From positions 124,001 to 188,000 of the forward strand of contig NZ_JBMOXA010000012.1 in assembly GCF_049316285.1 (NCBI RefSeq): DNA of 64,000 bases, given 5' to 3'. The position numbers were made by a program, and so were the translations under genes. Under the pieces are notes generated by a model. It did not search any database. It was not told where the DNA came from and saw only the letters and a program-made list of their open reading frames with translations. This document shows positions 17,897-25,865 of this stretch, one piece after another; position 1 is the stretch's first letter, and every line of letters begins with the position of its first letter. Source of the stretch: Rhodoferax_B sp049316285. GTDB taxonomy: Bacteria > Pseudomonadota > Gammaproteobacteria > Burkholderiales > Burkholderiaceae_C.

Positions 17897-18337
17897 TCAG
17901 GCTTGCTGAATTTTCATCAGCGCCTGCGCCGCCATCACTTGACGCTCTGCGACACACAAGCCGCCGCGCAGAAAAACCATGCTCTGGCTGCGGTGCACCA
18001 CCAGTCCAGAGGCTTCTATGAACTCGCCGGCGCGCGCGGCCGAGAGGAAATGCGAGTCGAGTTGCACGCTGACGCAGGGCACACGCCCGGCAGCCTCCCA
18101 GGCGATGGCGCTGAGCGCATGGTCCATCAAGGTTTCGAGCAGCCCGCCGTGCACCACACCTGCGGGATTGAGATGGCGTGGCGTCAGCAGCAGGCCGTAG
18201 CGCCAGGCCGCAGCAACACCTTCACGCTCTCGCCGTGCCCAAAGAGGACCCACCAGGTCCATGAAGACACCCGCCGATTTGACTTGCTTCCAGCCCTGCG
18301 ACAGCAGTCGGGTTTGCATTTCCTGGGTCTCGCACAT
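17897..18337 (-). CDS. PaaI-like hotdog thioesterase
   Basis: A 146-residue hotdog protein with the PaaI pattern: H-L-N-P-A-G-V-V-H-G-G-L-L-E-T-L-M-D-H-A (active-site region) and the D-S-H-F-L-S-A-A-R-A-G-E strand. It probably hydrolyses aryl- or acyl-CoA. GAGG just upstream supports the ATG at 18337. A longer frame from a TTG at 18421 would begin inside the operator at 18408-18421 and is rejected. It is divergent from the acyl-CoA ligase gene. Confidence 0.8.
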   Translation of the reverse strand: MCETQEMQTRLLSQGWKQVKSAGVFMDLVGPLWARREREGVAAAWRYGLLLTPRHLNPAGVVHGGLLETLMDHALSAIAWEAAGRVPCVSVQLDSHFLSAARAGEFIEASGLVVHRSQSMVFLRGGLCVAERQVMAAQALMKIQQA

Positions 18338-18407
18338 GGCCGCCTCGCATCTAGAAGAATGGGTGGCCGATTCTAGAAAATCGGCCGCTTCAGGTTTTTC
18401 ATAGTTT

Positions 18408-18442
18408 TTGTACATAGACAATTGATTGTCGTATTTGACAAT
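18408..18442. promoter_or_regulatory. Palindromic operators in the divergent PaaI / acyl-CoA ligase region
   Basis: Site B, TTGTACATAGACAA (18408-18421), is identical to the copy at 17830. Site A in reverse orientation, ATTGTCGTATTTGACAAT (18425-18442), is a perfect 6-bp dyad (ATTGTC/GACAAT). The arrangement in the 146-bp divergent region suggests one regulator controls both directions as well as the Bug gene. Confidence 0.6.
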
Positions 18443-18483
18443 TTATTGTTGAAAGCAGCATAGTTCGTTCACCGCAAGACGAC

Positions 18484-20046
18484 ATGAGAACCATGAAACA
18501 CCTCACCGACTACACGACGTTTGCAGACGCCCAGAAACACTGCTCACCGGCAAAACTCTGGGAACTTTTCGACGGCAATCGCGAGACCTTCAACATCGCG
18601 CATGAATGTGTGGACCGGCACGCGAACAGCGAGAAGGTCGCCATCGTGGTGGCCAACGCCAATGGCACCGAACAGGTGATCAGCTTCAAGAGCCTGTCTC
18701 AACTGTCGAGCCGCTTTGCGCATCTGCTCGTCGCCCGTGGTGTTGGGCGCGGAGACCGTGTCGCCGTCATGCTGGAGCCTTCTCTGGCCTTTTATGTCGC
18801 AATCTTTGGTGCCATCAAGATGGGCGCGATTGCCGTGCCACTGTTCACCTTGTTCGGCCCCGATGGGATACGGCTGCGGGTCGGCGACTGCCGCCCCAAG
18901 ATCCTGGTCACCAACACAGAAAAAGCCGCGGTTTCGGAAGGCATGGAAGGTGTTGAACTGTTCATCGCCGACGAGACATTCAACACCCAGCTCGCGGCAT
19001 ATCCCGAGAGCTTCGAAATCCAGACCGGCGCGGAAGACGAGGCGATCTTCCAGTACACCTCGGGCACCACCAGGGAATTGCCCGCCGCCGTGAAACACAA
19101 GCAGCGCGCCTTGGTCACGCTGATGCTGGCGGCGCTGTATGGCACCGGCATCCGCCCTGGCGATCGTTTCTTCTGCCCTTCTTCTCCGGCCTGGGGGCAT
19201 GGTCTGTGGCACGGCACCCTGGCGCCACTGGCGCTGGGTGTGACCATAGGCGCATACGCTGGCAAGTTTGACGCCGCGCGGCTGTTGAAGGCCTTGCAGC
19301 ACGGCCGCTTCAACAACATCTCGGCCGCCGCCACGCATTACCGGATGATGCGCAACTCGGGTGCCGCCGACAAATACAAGTACTACCTTGAAAAGGTGTC
19401 GTTCACGGGCGAGCCCATGGACAGCGAAACCGAGGACTTCGTCAAGGCAACATTCGGCCGGCCGGTGTGCAGCATGTATGGCACGACCGAGATTGGCGTG
19501 ATCCTGGTGAACTACCCCGGCGCCGACGACTTTGAGGTCAAACGCGGGTCTCTGGGAAAACCCATACCCGGTGGCCGTGTCGACGTGCAGGATGCGGCGG
19601 GCCAGTCCTGCCCGGCCGGCACGGTGGGTGAGCTGAAGATCTGGCGCGGCGGCGGCTGGGTTTCCACCAAGGACCTGGGCAAGGTCGATGAAGACGGTTA
19701 TTTCTACCACGCCGGCCGCGCCGACGACGTGATCATCTCGGCCGGCTGGACCATGAGCGCCGTAGAGATAGAAGACGCCGTGCTGAAGCACCCGGACGTA
19801 CACGAGGCCGCCGCCATTGGCGTGGCAGACGAACTACGTGGCCAGGTCGTGAAAGCCTTTGTGGTGACCCAGCGCGTGGCCAGCGACGCCTTCACCAAGG
19901 AAATCCAGGAGCTTGTGCGCAGCCGCTTGAGCCAGCACGAGTACCCCCGGCACGTGGCCTTTGTCAGCGAACTGCCCAAGACACCCGCCGGAAAAGTGCA
20001 TCGCAAAGTGCTCAGGGAGCGCGAGCTCAAGGCCGCGACCGCCTAA
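18484..20046 (+). CDS. AMP-dependent acyl-CoA synthetase/ligase
   Basis: A 520-residue ANL-superfamily ligase that activates a carboxylic acid to its CoA ester through an acyl-adenylate. Motifs seen are the P-loop variant Y-T-S-G-T-T-R-E-L-P (about 193-202; the usual Gly is Arg), M-Y-G-T-T-E-I-G, the hinge region Y-F-Y-H-A-G-R-A-D-D-V-I, and the catalytic Lys in T-P-A-G-K-V near the end. The substrate is unknown. The group resembles acetyl/benzoyl-type ligases. It is followed within 44 bp by the MaoC-type gene. Confidence 0.88.
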   Translation: MRTMKHLTDYTTFADAQKHCSPAKLWELFDGNRETFNIAHECVDRHANSEKVAIVVANANGTEQVISFKSLSQLSSRFAHLLVARGVGRGDRVAVMLEPSLAFYVAIFGAIKMGAIAVPLFTLFGPDGIRLRVGDCRPKILVTNTEKAAVSEGMEGVELFIADETFNTQLAAYPESFEIQTGAEDEAIFQYTSGTTRELPAAVKHKQRALVTLMLAALYGTGIRPGDRFFCPSSPAWGHGLWHGTLAPLALGVTIGAYAGKFDAARLLKALQHGRFNNISAAATHYRMMRNSGAADKYKYYLEKVSFTGEPMDSETEDFVKATFGRPVCSMYGTTEIGVILVNYPGADDFEVKRGSLGKPIPGGRVDVQDAAGQSCPAGTVGELKIWRGGGWVSTKDLGKVDEDGYFYHAGRADDVIISAGWTMSAVEIEDAVLKHPDVHEAAAIGVADELRGQVVKAFVVTQRVASDAFTKEIQELVRSRLSQHEYPRHVAFVSELPKTPAGKVHRKVLRERELKAATA

Positions 20047-20090
20047 GACCCCACCTCACCCTTCACCCGAATCAACCACAGGAGACAAGC

Positions 20091-21230
20091 ATGTCAGCAC
20101 AAACAGAACGCAGCTTCCCGAAAATCACCGAAAACGGACTCGATGAATTGCGCCAGCGCATTGGCCAGAAGATTGAAAATACGCTCGAACCCTGGTGCCA
20201 CGAAGCCACACGCGACAACATCCGCCACTACGCACACGGCATAGGCGACGACAACCCGCTGTGGTGCGACCCGGCCTATGCGGCCAAGACGCGCCATGGC
20301 GGCATCATTGCGCTGCCTAGCTTCCTGTTTTCGACCAGCCGCATCGTGTCGGGTTACGTGGGTGGCCTGCCGGGTGTACATGCGATGTGGTCGGGCGCCG
20401 ACTGGACATGGCATAAAAACATACACCGCAACGACGAGATCCACACCGAGGCTTATCTCAAGGAACTGGTCGAACACCAAACGCGTTTTGCCGGGCGTGC
20501 GGTGCAGCAGATCTACCACGTTGATTTCTACAACCAACACGGCGACAAGGTGTCCGAGGCCGACAGCTGGTGCTTCCGCACCGAACGCGACCACGCCCGC
20601 GAACAAGGCACCAAGTACAAGGAAGTGCGTGCCCGCACGCCGCGGCGCTACACCCCCGAGGAAATCGGCGAAGCCTACAAGCTGTACCGTGGTGAGCAGG
20701 TGCGCGGCGCCACACCACGTTACTGGGAAGATGTGGTGGAGGGTGAAGCGCTGCCGGTGATGTTCAAGGGCCCGATGACGGTGACCGGCTTCATTGCCTA
20801 CGCACAAGGCTGGGGTGGCTTGTACATCCGAGCCAACAAGCTGGCCTGGAAGCTGATAGACGCGCATCCCGGCGTGGGCATCACCAACCGCTTTGGCATT
20901 CCGGATGTGCCCGAGCGTGTGCATTGGGAAGAGGACTTCGCGCTGGAAGTCGGCGCACCCGGCGCCTATGACTACGGCCCGGAACGCACCTCCTGGCTGA
21001 CCCACCACCTGACCAACTGGATGGGCGACGACGGTTTCCTGCGCAAGGCCAGCTGCAAGATCCGCCGCCACAATCCTGAAGGCGATATGCTGTTCATCAA
21101 GGGCCACGTCAAACGCAAATACATAGAAGACGGCAAACACCTGGTGGAAATTGCCCAAGAAGCGCGCAACCAGGATGAAGAGCTGTCGGTGATTGGCTCT
21201 GGCGTGGTGGAATTACCGAGCCGCGGTTGA
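20091..21230 (+). CDS. MaoC-type (FAS1-like) double-hotdog enoyl-CoA hydratase/dehydratase
   Basis: A 379-residue protein with two hotdog halves. The N-terminal half holds a hydratase-like motif G-D-D-N-P-L-W-C-D near residue 52, followed by G-G-I-I-A-L-P. The second half starts near 200 and contains P-M-T-V-T-G-F-I-A-Y. It should hydrate or dehydrate a CoA-bound intermediate downstream of the ligase. AGGAGACAAGC before the ATG is an excellent binding site. A hairpin (21241-21268) separates it from the CoA-transferase. Confidence 0.82.
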   Translation: MSAQTERSFPKITENGLDELRQRIGQKIENTLEPWCHEATRDNIRHYAHGIGDDNPLWCDPAYAAKTRHGGIIALPSFLFSTSRIVSGYVGGLPGVHAMWSGADWTWHKNIHRNDEIHTEAYLKELVEHQTRFAGRAVQQIYHVDFYNQHGDKVSEADSWCFRTERDHAREQGTKYKEVRARTPRRYTPEEIGEAYKLYRGEQVRGATPRYWEDVVEGEALPVMFKGPMTVTGFIAYAQGWGGLYIRANKLAWKLIDAHPGVGITNRFGIPDVPERVHWEEDFALEVGAPGAYDYGPERTSWLTHHLTNWMGDDGFLRKASCKIRRHNPEGDMLFIKGHVKRKYIEDGKHLVEIAQEARNQDEELSVIGSGVVELPSRG

Positions 21231-21240
21231 AGCTATAAAA

Positions 21241-21268
21241 CAGGCCCTTGCCGATGGCGGCGGGCCTG
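21241..21268 (+). other. Intercistronic hairpin after the MaoC gene
   Basis: CAGGCCC (21241-21247) pairs with GGGCCTG (21262-21268) around a GC-rich loop, 10 bp after the MaoC-type stop and 35 bp before the CoA-transferase start. There is no T-run, so it looks like an mRNA-stability or processing hairpin rather than a full terminator. Confidence 0.5.
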
Positions 21269-21302
21269 CATCAAAAAGATAAAGAGACAACAGGAAATCA
21301 AT

Positions 21303-22583
21303 ATGCCTGGAGCCCTTGCTGGCATTCGAGTGGTGGATTTGTCGCGTGTTCTGGCCGGGCCGCTGTGCACACAGATCCTGGCCGACCACGGCGCCACCGT
21401 GATCAAGGTGGAGCCGCCTGCGGGCGACGACACCCGCACCCTGGGCCCGCCCTTTGACGCCCAGGGCAATGCCGCCTACTTCACGGCACTCAACCGTGGC
21501 AAGCAGTGCATCAGCCTGGACCTGGCCCGGCCCGAGGGACGCGAGGTATTGGCGCGTTTGCTGACCGATGCCGATGTGCTGGTGGAGAACTTCCTGCCCG
21601 GCACCCTGGAGAAATGGGGCATCTCTTTTGAAGGCTGGATCAAGCCGCGTTTCCCCCGGCTGATCCATTGCAGCATCAGCGGCTTTGGTGCCGATGGCCC
21701 GCTGGCCGGGCTGCCCGGTTACGACGCGGTGCTGCAAGCCATGTGTGGCCTGATGAGCATCAATGGCGAAGCGGCGAGCGGGCCCACACGCATGGGTGTG
21801 CCCATCGTTGACCACCTTACCGGCTACACGGCCTTGTCGGCCATCCTGCTGGCACTACACAGCCGCCACACCACGGGCAAGGGGCAACACGTGGAGGCCA
21901 CCTTGTTCGATGCGGCACTGAGCCTGCTGGTGCCACACGCGGCGAACTACCTGCAATCGGGCAAGGTGCCCGGCCTGCTGGGCAGCGCCCACCCTAACAT
22001 CGCCCCCTACGACAGGTTCAAGTGCCAGGACGGCGACATCTTCCTGGGCATCATGAACCGCAGCCAGTTCGAGAAATTCTGCGGCGTGGTCGACCGTCCC
22101 GGCCTGGCCAGCGACACACGGTTCCGCGACAACGCCAGCCGCCTGCAGCACCGCGACGCGTTGCGGCATGAAATCGAAAACACGCTGCGCCACTGGCCAC
22201 GTACACCACTCTGCGCGGCGCTGATGCAGGCCGGTGTGCCCGCCGGCCCGGTCCACTCGGTGGCCGAGGCTTTTGCCCAGCCACATGCGGTACACCGGGA
22301 AATGCTGGTGCGGCGCGACGGCTACAGCGGCATGGGCTTGACCGTGCGGCTGCACAGCACACCCGGCACACCCGGCGCATCACCACGCAGCTTCAATGCC
22401 GACGCTGCGCAGGTGCTAGGCTCGATTGGGTACTCGGCACAAGAAGTACGGCAACTAATGGCGAACAAGGTCATGCCCGAGCCACGCACGGCAGCCGCGC
22501 CAGCGGCCGCTAGCGCAAGCCCTTTCACGCCCCCCGGATCAAGCGCTCAAACACATCGGGCGGCCCCATCTGCCCACCTTTGA
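21303..22583 (+). CDS. CaiB/BaiF family class III CoA-transferase
   Basis: A 426-residue CoA-transferase with G-I-R-V-V-D-L-S-R-V-L-A-G-P near the N-terminus, the catalytic Asp in the P-G-Y-D-A-V-L-Q-A segment, and G-V-P-I-V-D-H-L-T-G. It moves CoA between carboxylic acids and is the third enzyme of the top-strand set with the ligase and hydratase. The last roughly 35 residues are Ala/Pro/Ser-rich, unlike the family. They read 59 bp into the 3' end of the convergent DUF1537 kinase gene, so the stop may have been lost and extended. Confidence 0.88.
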   Translation: MPGALAGIRVVDLSRVLAGPLCTQILADHGATVIKVEPPAGDDTRTLGPPFDAQGNAAYFTALNRGKQCISLDLARPEGREVLARLLTDADVLVENFLPGTLEKWGISFEGWIKPRFPRLIHCSISGFGADGPLAGLPGYDAVLQAMCGLMSINGEAASGPTRMGVPIVDHLTGYTALSAILLALHSRHTTGKGQHVEATLFDAALSLLVPHAANYLQSGKVPGLLGSAHPNIAPYDRFKCQDGDIFLGIMNRSQFEKFCGVVDRPGLASDTRFRDNASRLQHRDALRHEIENTLRHWPRTPLCAALMQAGVPAGPVHSVAEAFAQPHAVHREMLVRRDGYSGMGLTVRLHSTPGTPGASPRSFNADAAQVLGSIGYSAQEVRQLMANKVMPEPRTAAAPAAASASPFTPPGSSAQTHRAAPSAHL

Positions 22584-23844
22584 GCATCAGCTCCATGCCG
22601 TCGAGCGTGGGGTTGTCGCTGTGCACACGGCACAAGGCCTGATCGGCAGAGACCTGGCCTATGTGTGAAAGGCCCCAGGCGTCCAACGACTGCACAGCCA
22701 GGCTGGAGGTGTCGCCCCCGGCAATGCCCACACGACGCAACGGGCTGGCCTGCAGCACCTGGGCCAACCAGTCGCCACAGGCCTGGGCCAGGCTGCGTGA
22801 GCCTGCGGGCACACCTTCCGTCGCGCGGCCTTCGGCACTCGAGGTGCAGGCCAATACGTTCTGGCCCTTGCGCAACATGGCCGACACCTCAGCCGCCATG
22901 CGTCGGCGGTAAACACCGTCGGGCGCGGCTAGCTGCACGGCGTCCAGGCTGACCCGTTCAAACGCCTTGGCGTGATGCACCTGCTGTGCGGTGATGGGCG
23001 AAAGGCTGCCCACCAGCACCAGCACCGGACCCACGGCCGCGCCAATGTTGCTGGGCGCGGGCGGCGTGTGCTGCTGCTGCTGCTGCGCGGCCCAATGCGC
23101 CGTCAAGGCCTGCACCACGCTGCTCGGGCCCACGGCCAGCAGCGGCTGTTGCTGGGCTTCGCGCCAGATCAGGCCACCGACCGCGGCCAGGTGTGCAGGC
23201 TCTGCCACGTCGAGCAACACGGCATCCGGCCGGGTCTGCTGCAAGGCCTCGAGTTTGTCGTGTTGTGTGGCCTCGGCGGCGTGGTACACCGGGTAGGCTA
23301 GCCCGGCCACCGCCTCCAGCCCCTGCAGCGCCAGATGCTGGCGCAGGTCGGCCTCGTGCATGGGTGTCACCGGGTGCTGGCGCATGGTGGGATGGCGGTC
23401 GATGCGGTAAACCGTGCCACCGCTGCCCGCCGCCGCAAACAAGTTGCCAAACACACAGTAGCGCCCCAGGTTGGGCTGGCCGCCGACGATGGGCACAAAC
23501 TGGTTGGGCGCATACGGGCGCAGGCTGCGCACCGCCTGGCCTATGCTGCCCACATGCGGCGCACTGTCGAAGGTGGAGCAGCATTTGTAGTGCAACACCC
23601 GCGCGCCCGAAGCGGCAAAAAAGGCGCCCACGGGGGCCAGTTCGGTCGCCATTTCCTCGGGCGCCATGGCACGTGCGGCACCTGCTATGCCCAGGCAATC
23701 CAGCGCGCCCGCACGCTCGCGCTGCGCCGCTGTGGGCAAGGCCAGGAACAGCAGGGCGCGCAGGCCGGCACGTGCGGCGTTGGCCAGGGTGTCGGTGGCG
23801 CCGGTGAAGTCGTCGGCGTAATAAACGATGCGCGGGGCTTGCAT
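22525..23844 (-). CDS. Four-carbon acid sugar kinase family protein (DUF1537)
   Basis: A 439-residue DUF1537 kinase. The N-terminal domain carries Y-Y-A-D-D-F-T-G-A-T-D-T (9-20) and H-Y-K-C-C-S-T-F-D-S. The C-terminal nucleotide-binding domain carries G-I-A-G-G-D-T-S-S near 375 and a late G-G-x-M-G segment. The family phosphorylates acid sugars such as threonate, erythronate or 3-oxo-isoapionate. Its stop-start spacing to the RuBisCO-like gene upstream is only 9 bp. That pairing is known from D-apionate breakdown (OiaK with OiaX), so an OiaK-like role is inferred. Confidence 0.88.
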   Translation of the reverse strand: MQAPRIVYYADDFTGATDTLANAARAGLRALLFLALPTAAQRERAGALDCLGIAGAARAMAPEEMATELAPVGAFFAASGARVLHYKCCSTFDSAPHVGSIGQAVRSLRPYAPNQFVPIVGGQPNLGRYCVFGNLFAAAGSGGTVYRIDRHPTMRQHPVTPMHEADLRQHLALQGLEAVAGLAYPVYHAAEATQHDKLEALQQTRPDAVLLDVAEPAHLAAVGGLIWREAQQQPLLAVGPSSVVQALTAHWAAQQQQQHTPPAPSNIGAAVGPVLVLVGSLSPITAQQVHHAKAFERVSLDAVQLAAPDGVYRRRMAAEVSAMLRKGQNVLACTSSAEGRATEGVPAGSRSLAQACGDWLAQVLQASPLRRVGIAGGDTSSLAVQSLDAWGLSHIGQVSADQALCRVHSDNPTLDGMELMLKGGQMGPPDVFERLIRGA

Positions 23845-23853
23845 GCGGGTGGA

Positions 23854-25119
23854 TTACTTGCCGAAGAACTTCAGCGCACTGGCCAGCTCCGGGGCTTGCC
23901 TGGCGTAGTCCGCCAGCGTTTGCCCGGCACGCACGGCCTGCCAGGCCTGGCGGATGCTGGTCACGCCCGCGGCCGGGCCATCGGGGTGGGCCAGAATGCC
24001 GCCGCCCGACATGAACAACAAGTCGTCGCTGCCAATCGCGTCCCAGGTGGCGGGCACGGTGCCGGCCCATTGGCCGGACGAGAAGGCCGGCATCACGCGG
24101 TCGTCCACGGCCTGGGTCAAGGGTGTGTAGCAGTCGTGTGCGGAGCTGATGACTTCGGCATCGGCCTGCGCAAACTTGCCCTGTAGGCCATGCACGTGCA
24201 TGTGGTCCACACCGGCTAGGCGCCACAGCGTTTGATAAGCCTGGAAGCCCATGCCCAACATGGGGTGGCGCGACAGGGCGCCAAAACCATTGCGGTGCGC
24301 GTGTAGCGCCAGCGGTGTGTGGCGGCGCAGCGTCTGCATGCCGGAGTAGCCACACCAGTTGATGCTGGCCATGACACACGAGCCACCTTCGCGTTGAACC
24401 AGATCGGCATGGCGCTTCATGGCGTCGGTTTCGTCAGTGATGTTGAAGGCCACCATCACGTGTTTGCCGGTGCGCTCTTGGTGTGCGCGCACCACGGCCA
24501 TCACCGCCGGCACGCGCTCGGCCAGCGGTGCGTGAACCGGGTTGGCACAGACTTCGTCGTCCTTGATGAAGTCCACACCGGCGGCGCACAAGGTGGCCAC
24601 CAGCTCAGCGGTTTGCGCGGCCGAGAAACCCACGTTGGGTTTGATGATGGTGCCCACCAAGGCGCCTTGGTCCACACCGGTGATGCGGCGTGTGCCCGCA
24701 ATACCGACCTGCGGCAACTCAAACTGCGCGCGGTAGTCGGCCGGCAAGCTCAGGGTTTCCAAACGCATGCCGGTGACTTCGCCCAGGTCGTACAAATTGC
24801 CCGCCACGGTGGCGGCCAGCGTTGACAGGTTGGCGCCTATGTTGGCCACAGGGTAAGCAACGTCGACCAACACCTGGCGCCACGGGCCAGAAGGCGCGTG
24901 ACGCGCCAGCCAGGCGTTGGGCAGGCTGGGCGTACTGGCGGTGGCGACGGTTTCGATGCGCTCCACCGTGGCGCGCGCACGGGCGCGCAGGTCGTCGGTT
25001 TCGCCGGCCACACGGGTAAAGGTGCCGCAGGACTGCTCACCGGCCATGACCTCGGCCACCTTGGCCGGGTCTAGCGGGGTCTCGACGAGGTAGCGCGCGA
25101 AAATGCGATCTGAACTCAT
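23854..25119 (-). CDS. RuBisCO large-subunit-like protein (form IV type)
   Basis: A 421-residue RuBisCO-superfamily protein. It keeps T-I-I-K-P-N-V-G (Lys160), the metal-site motif F-I-K-D-D-E (Lys186, Asp187-188, Glu189), H-A-H-R-N-G-F-G, H-G-L-Q-G-K-F and S-G-G-G-I. Lys186 matches the carbamylated lysine, so metal-dependent enolate chemistry is retained. With the neighbouring DUF1537 kinase it best fits a 3-oxo-isoapionate-4-phosphate decarboxylase (OiaX) role rather than CO2 fixation. This is inferred from context. AAGGAA before the ATG at 25119 fixes the start. Confidence 0.9.
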   Translation of the reverse strand: MSSDRIFARYLVETPLDPAKVAEVMAGEQSCGTFTRVAGETDDLRARARATVERIETVATASTPSLPNAWLARHAPSGPWRQVLVDVAYPVANIGANLSTLAATVAGNLYDLGEVTGMRLETLSLPADYRAQFELPQVGIAGTRRITGVDQGALVGTIIKPNVGFSAAQTAELVATLCAAGVDFIKDDEVCANPVHAPLAERVPAVMAVVRAHQERTGKHVMVAFNITDETDAMKRHADLVQREGGSCVMASINWCGYSGMQTLRRHTPLALHAHRNGFGALSRHPMLGMGFQAYQTLWRLAGVDHMHVHGLQGKFAQADAEVISSAHDCYTPLTQAVDDRVMPAFSSGQWAGTVPATWDAIGSDDLLFMSGGGILAHPDGPAAGVTSIRQAWQAVRAGQTLADYARQAPELASALKFFGK

Positions 25120-25180
25120 ATTCTTTCCTTGCATTGCCACAGTCAAAACGCAGCGTTGCGACAAGCCCCATCGAGGCGCG

Positions 25181-25272
25181 AAATACCGCGGAACCGGCTT
25201 TGCCGGGCCGCTGGTATTGCCCCCTGCAAGGGGGTTGGCGAAGCGACACGTAGTGCGCAAAGACTGGGGGTG
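25181..25272. repeat. Structured intercistronic repeat, copy 1
   Basis: A 92-bp element 10 bp downstream of the VOC gene stop. Two other copies lie at 52781-52872 and 53890-53978. It folds into nested stems AATACC/GGTATT, GCGG/CCGC and CCGGC-TTT-GCCGG. A second hairpin (CCCCC-TGCAA-GGGGG) and a conserved tail containing AGCGACACG and AGACTGGGGGTG follow. Base changes between copies preserve pairing. Confidence 0.85.
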
Positions 25273-25282
25273 AGCGTCATAT

Positions 25283-25822
25283 TCAAATCTTGCTGAGATC
25301 AGGGAAGGGGCGCACCGGGTCTTTGCCATCCCAGCCCTCAGATGAACTGCGGATCAGGTCGAACATACGGCCCTTGGGACCGGCGACTTCCGACAGCTCG
25401 ATCACCGTGCCGGGGTGGTATTCGGTGTCGAAATAAATGAAGCGGCCACGCTCGCCCACCTCGCCACTCATCTTGGGCTTGAAACCTTCGGCCAGCAGGC
25501 GCTTCACGTCGGCGTCGTAGTCTTCGGTCCAGTAGGCCACGTGTTGCAAACCGGTGCGGCCGGCCTGCAGGAAGTCGCGGTACATAGAGGGCACGTCGTT
25601 GCGTGTCTGTATCAGCTCGACCTGCACAAAACCCGAGTTGGCGAGCGCCACCGAGTTGTGTGGCTCGTAACTCTTGCCGTCGTACTGGTAGTTGACGATG
25701 GGCACCTTGGGGTTGTAGTACCACGGGCCCACGCCCAGGGTCTTGCTCCAGTAGTCCATGGCGGCTTCGATGTCGTGCACGACGTAGCCGAGTTGGCGAA
25801 TTTGTCCGAAATGGCGGCTCAT
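25283..25822 (-). CDS. VOC (glyoxalase/dioxygenase) family protein
   Basis: A 179-residue vicinal-oxygen-chelate protein. It opens with Q-I-R-Q-L-G-Y-V-V-H-D-I-E-A-A-M-D-Y-W, has V-Q-V-E-L-I-Q-T and L-Q-H-V-A-Y-W-T-E-D in the second repeat, and ends with V-I-E-L-S-E-V. Candidate metal ligands are the His near 16, Glu in V-E-L, the His in Q-H-V-A and Glu in I-E-L. The reaction is unknown. Placement between the TRAP transporter and the RuBisCO-like gene suggests a lyase or isomerase step in the same acid-sugar pathway. AGGGAG precedes the ATG. Confidence 0.82.
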   Translation of the reverse strand: MSRHFGQIRQLGYVVHDIEAAMDYWSKTLGVGPWYYNPKVPIVNYQYDGKSYEPHNSVALANSGFVQVELIQTRNDVPSMYRDFLQAGRTGLQHVAYWTEDYDADVKRLLAEGFKPKMSGEVGERGRFIYFDTEYHPGTVIELSEVAGPKGRMFDLIRSSSEGWDGKDPVRPFPDLSKI

Positions 25823-25865
25823 GTGGTTCTCCCTTGTATGTTGGCTTTGGTGTGAGGGTGGGTGA

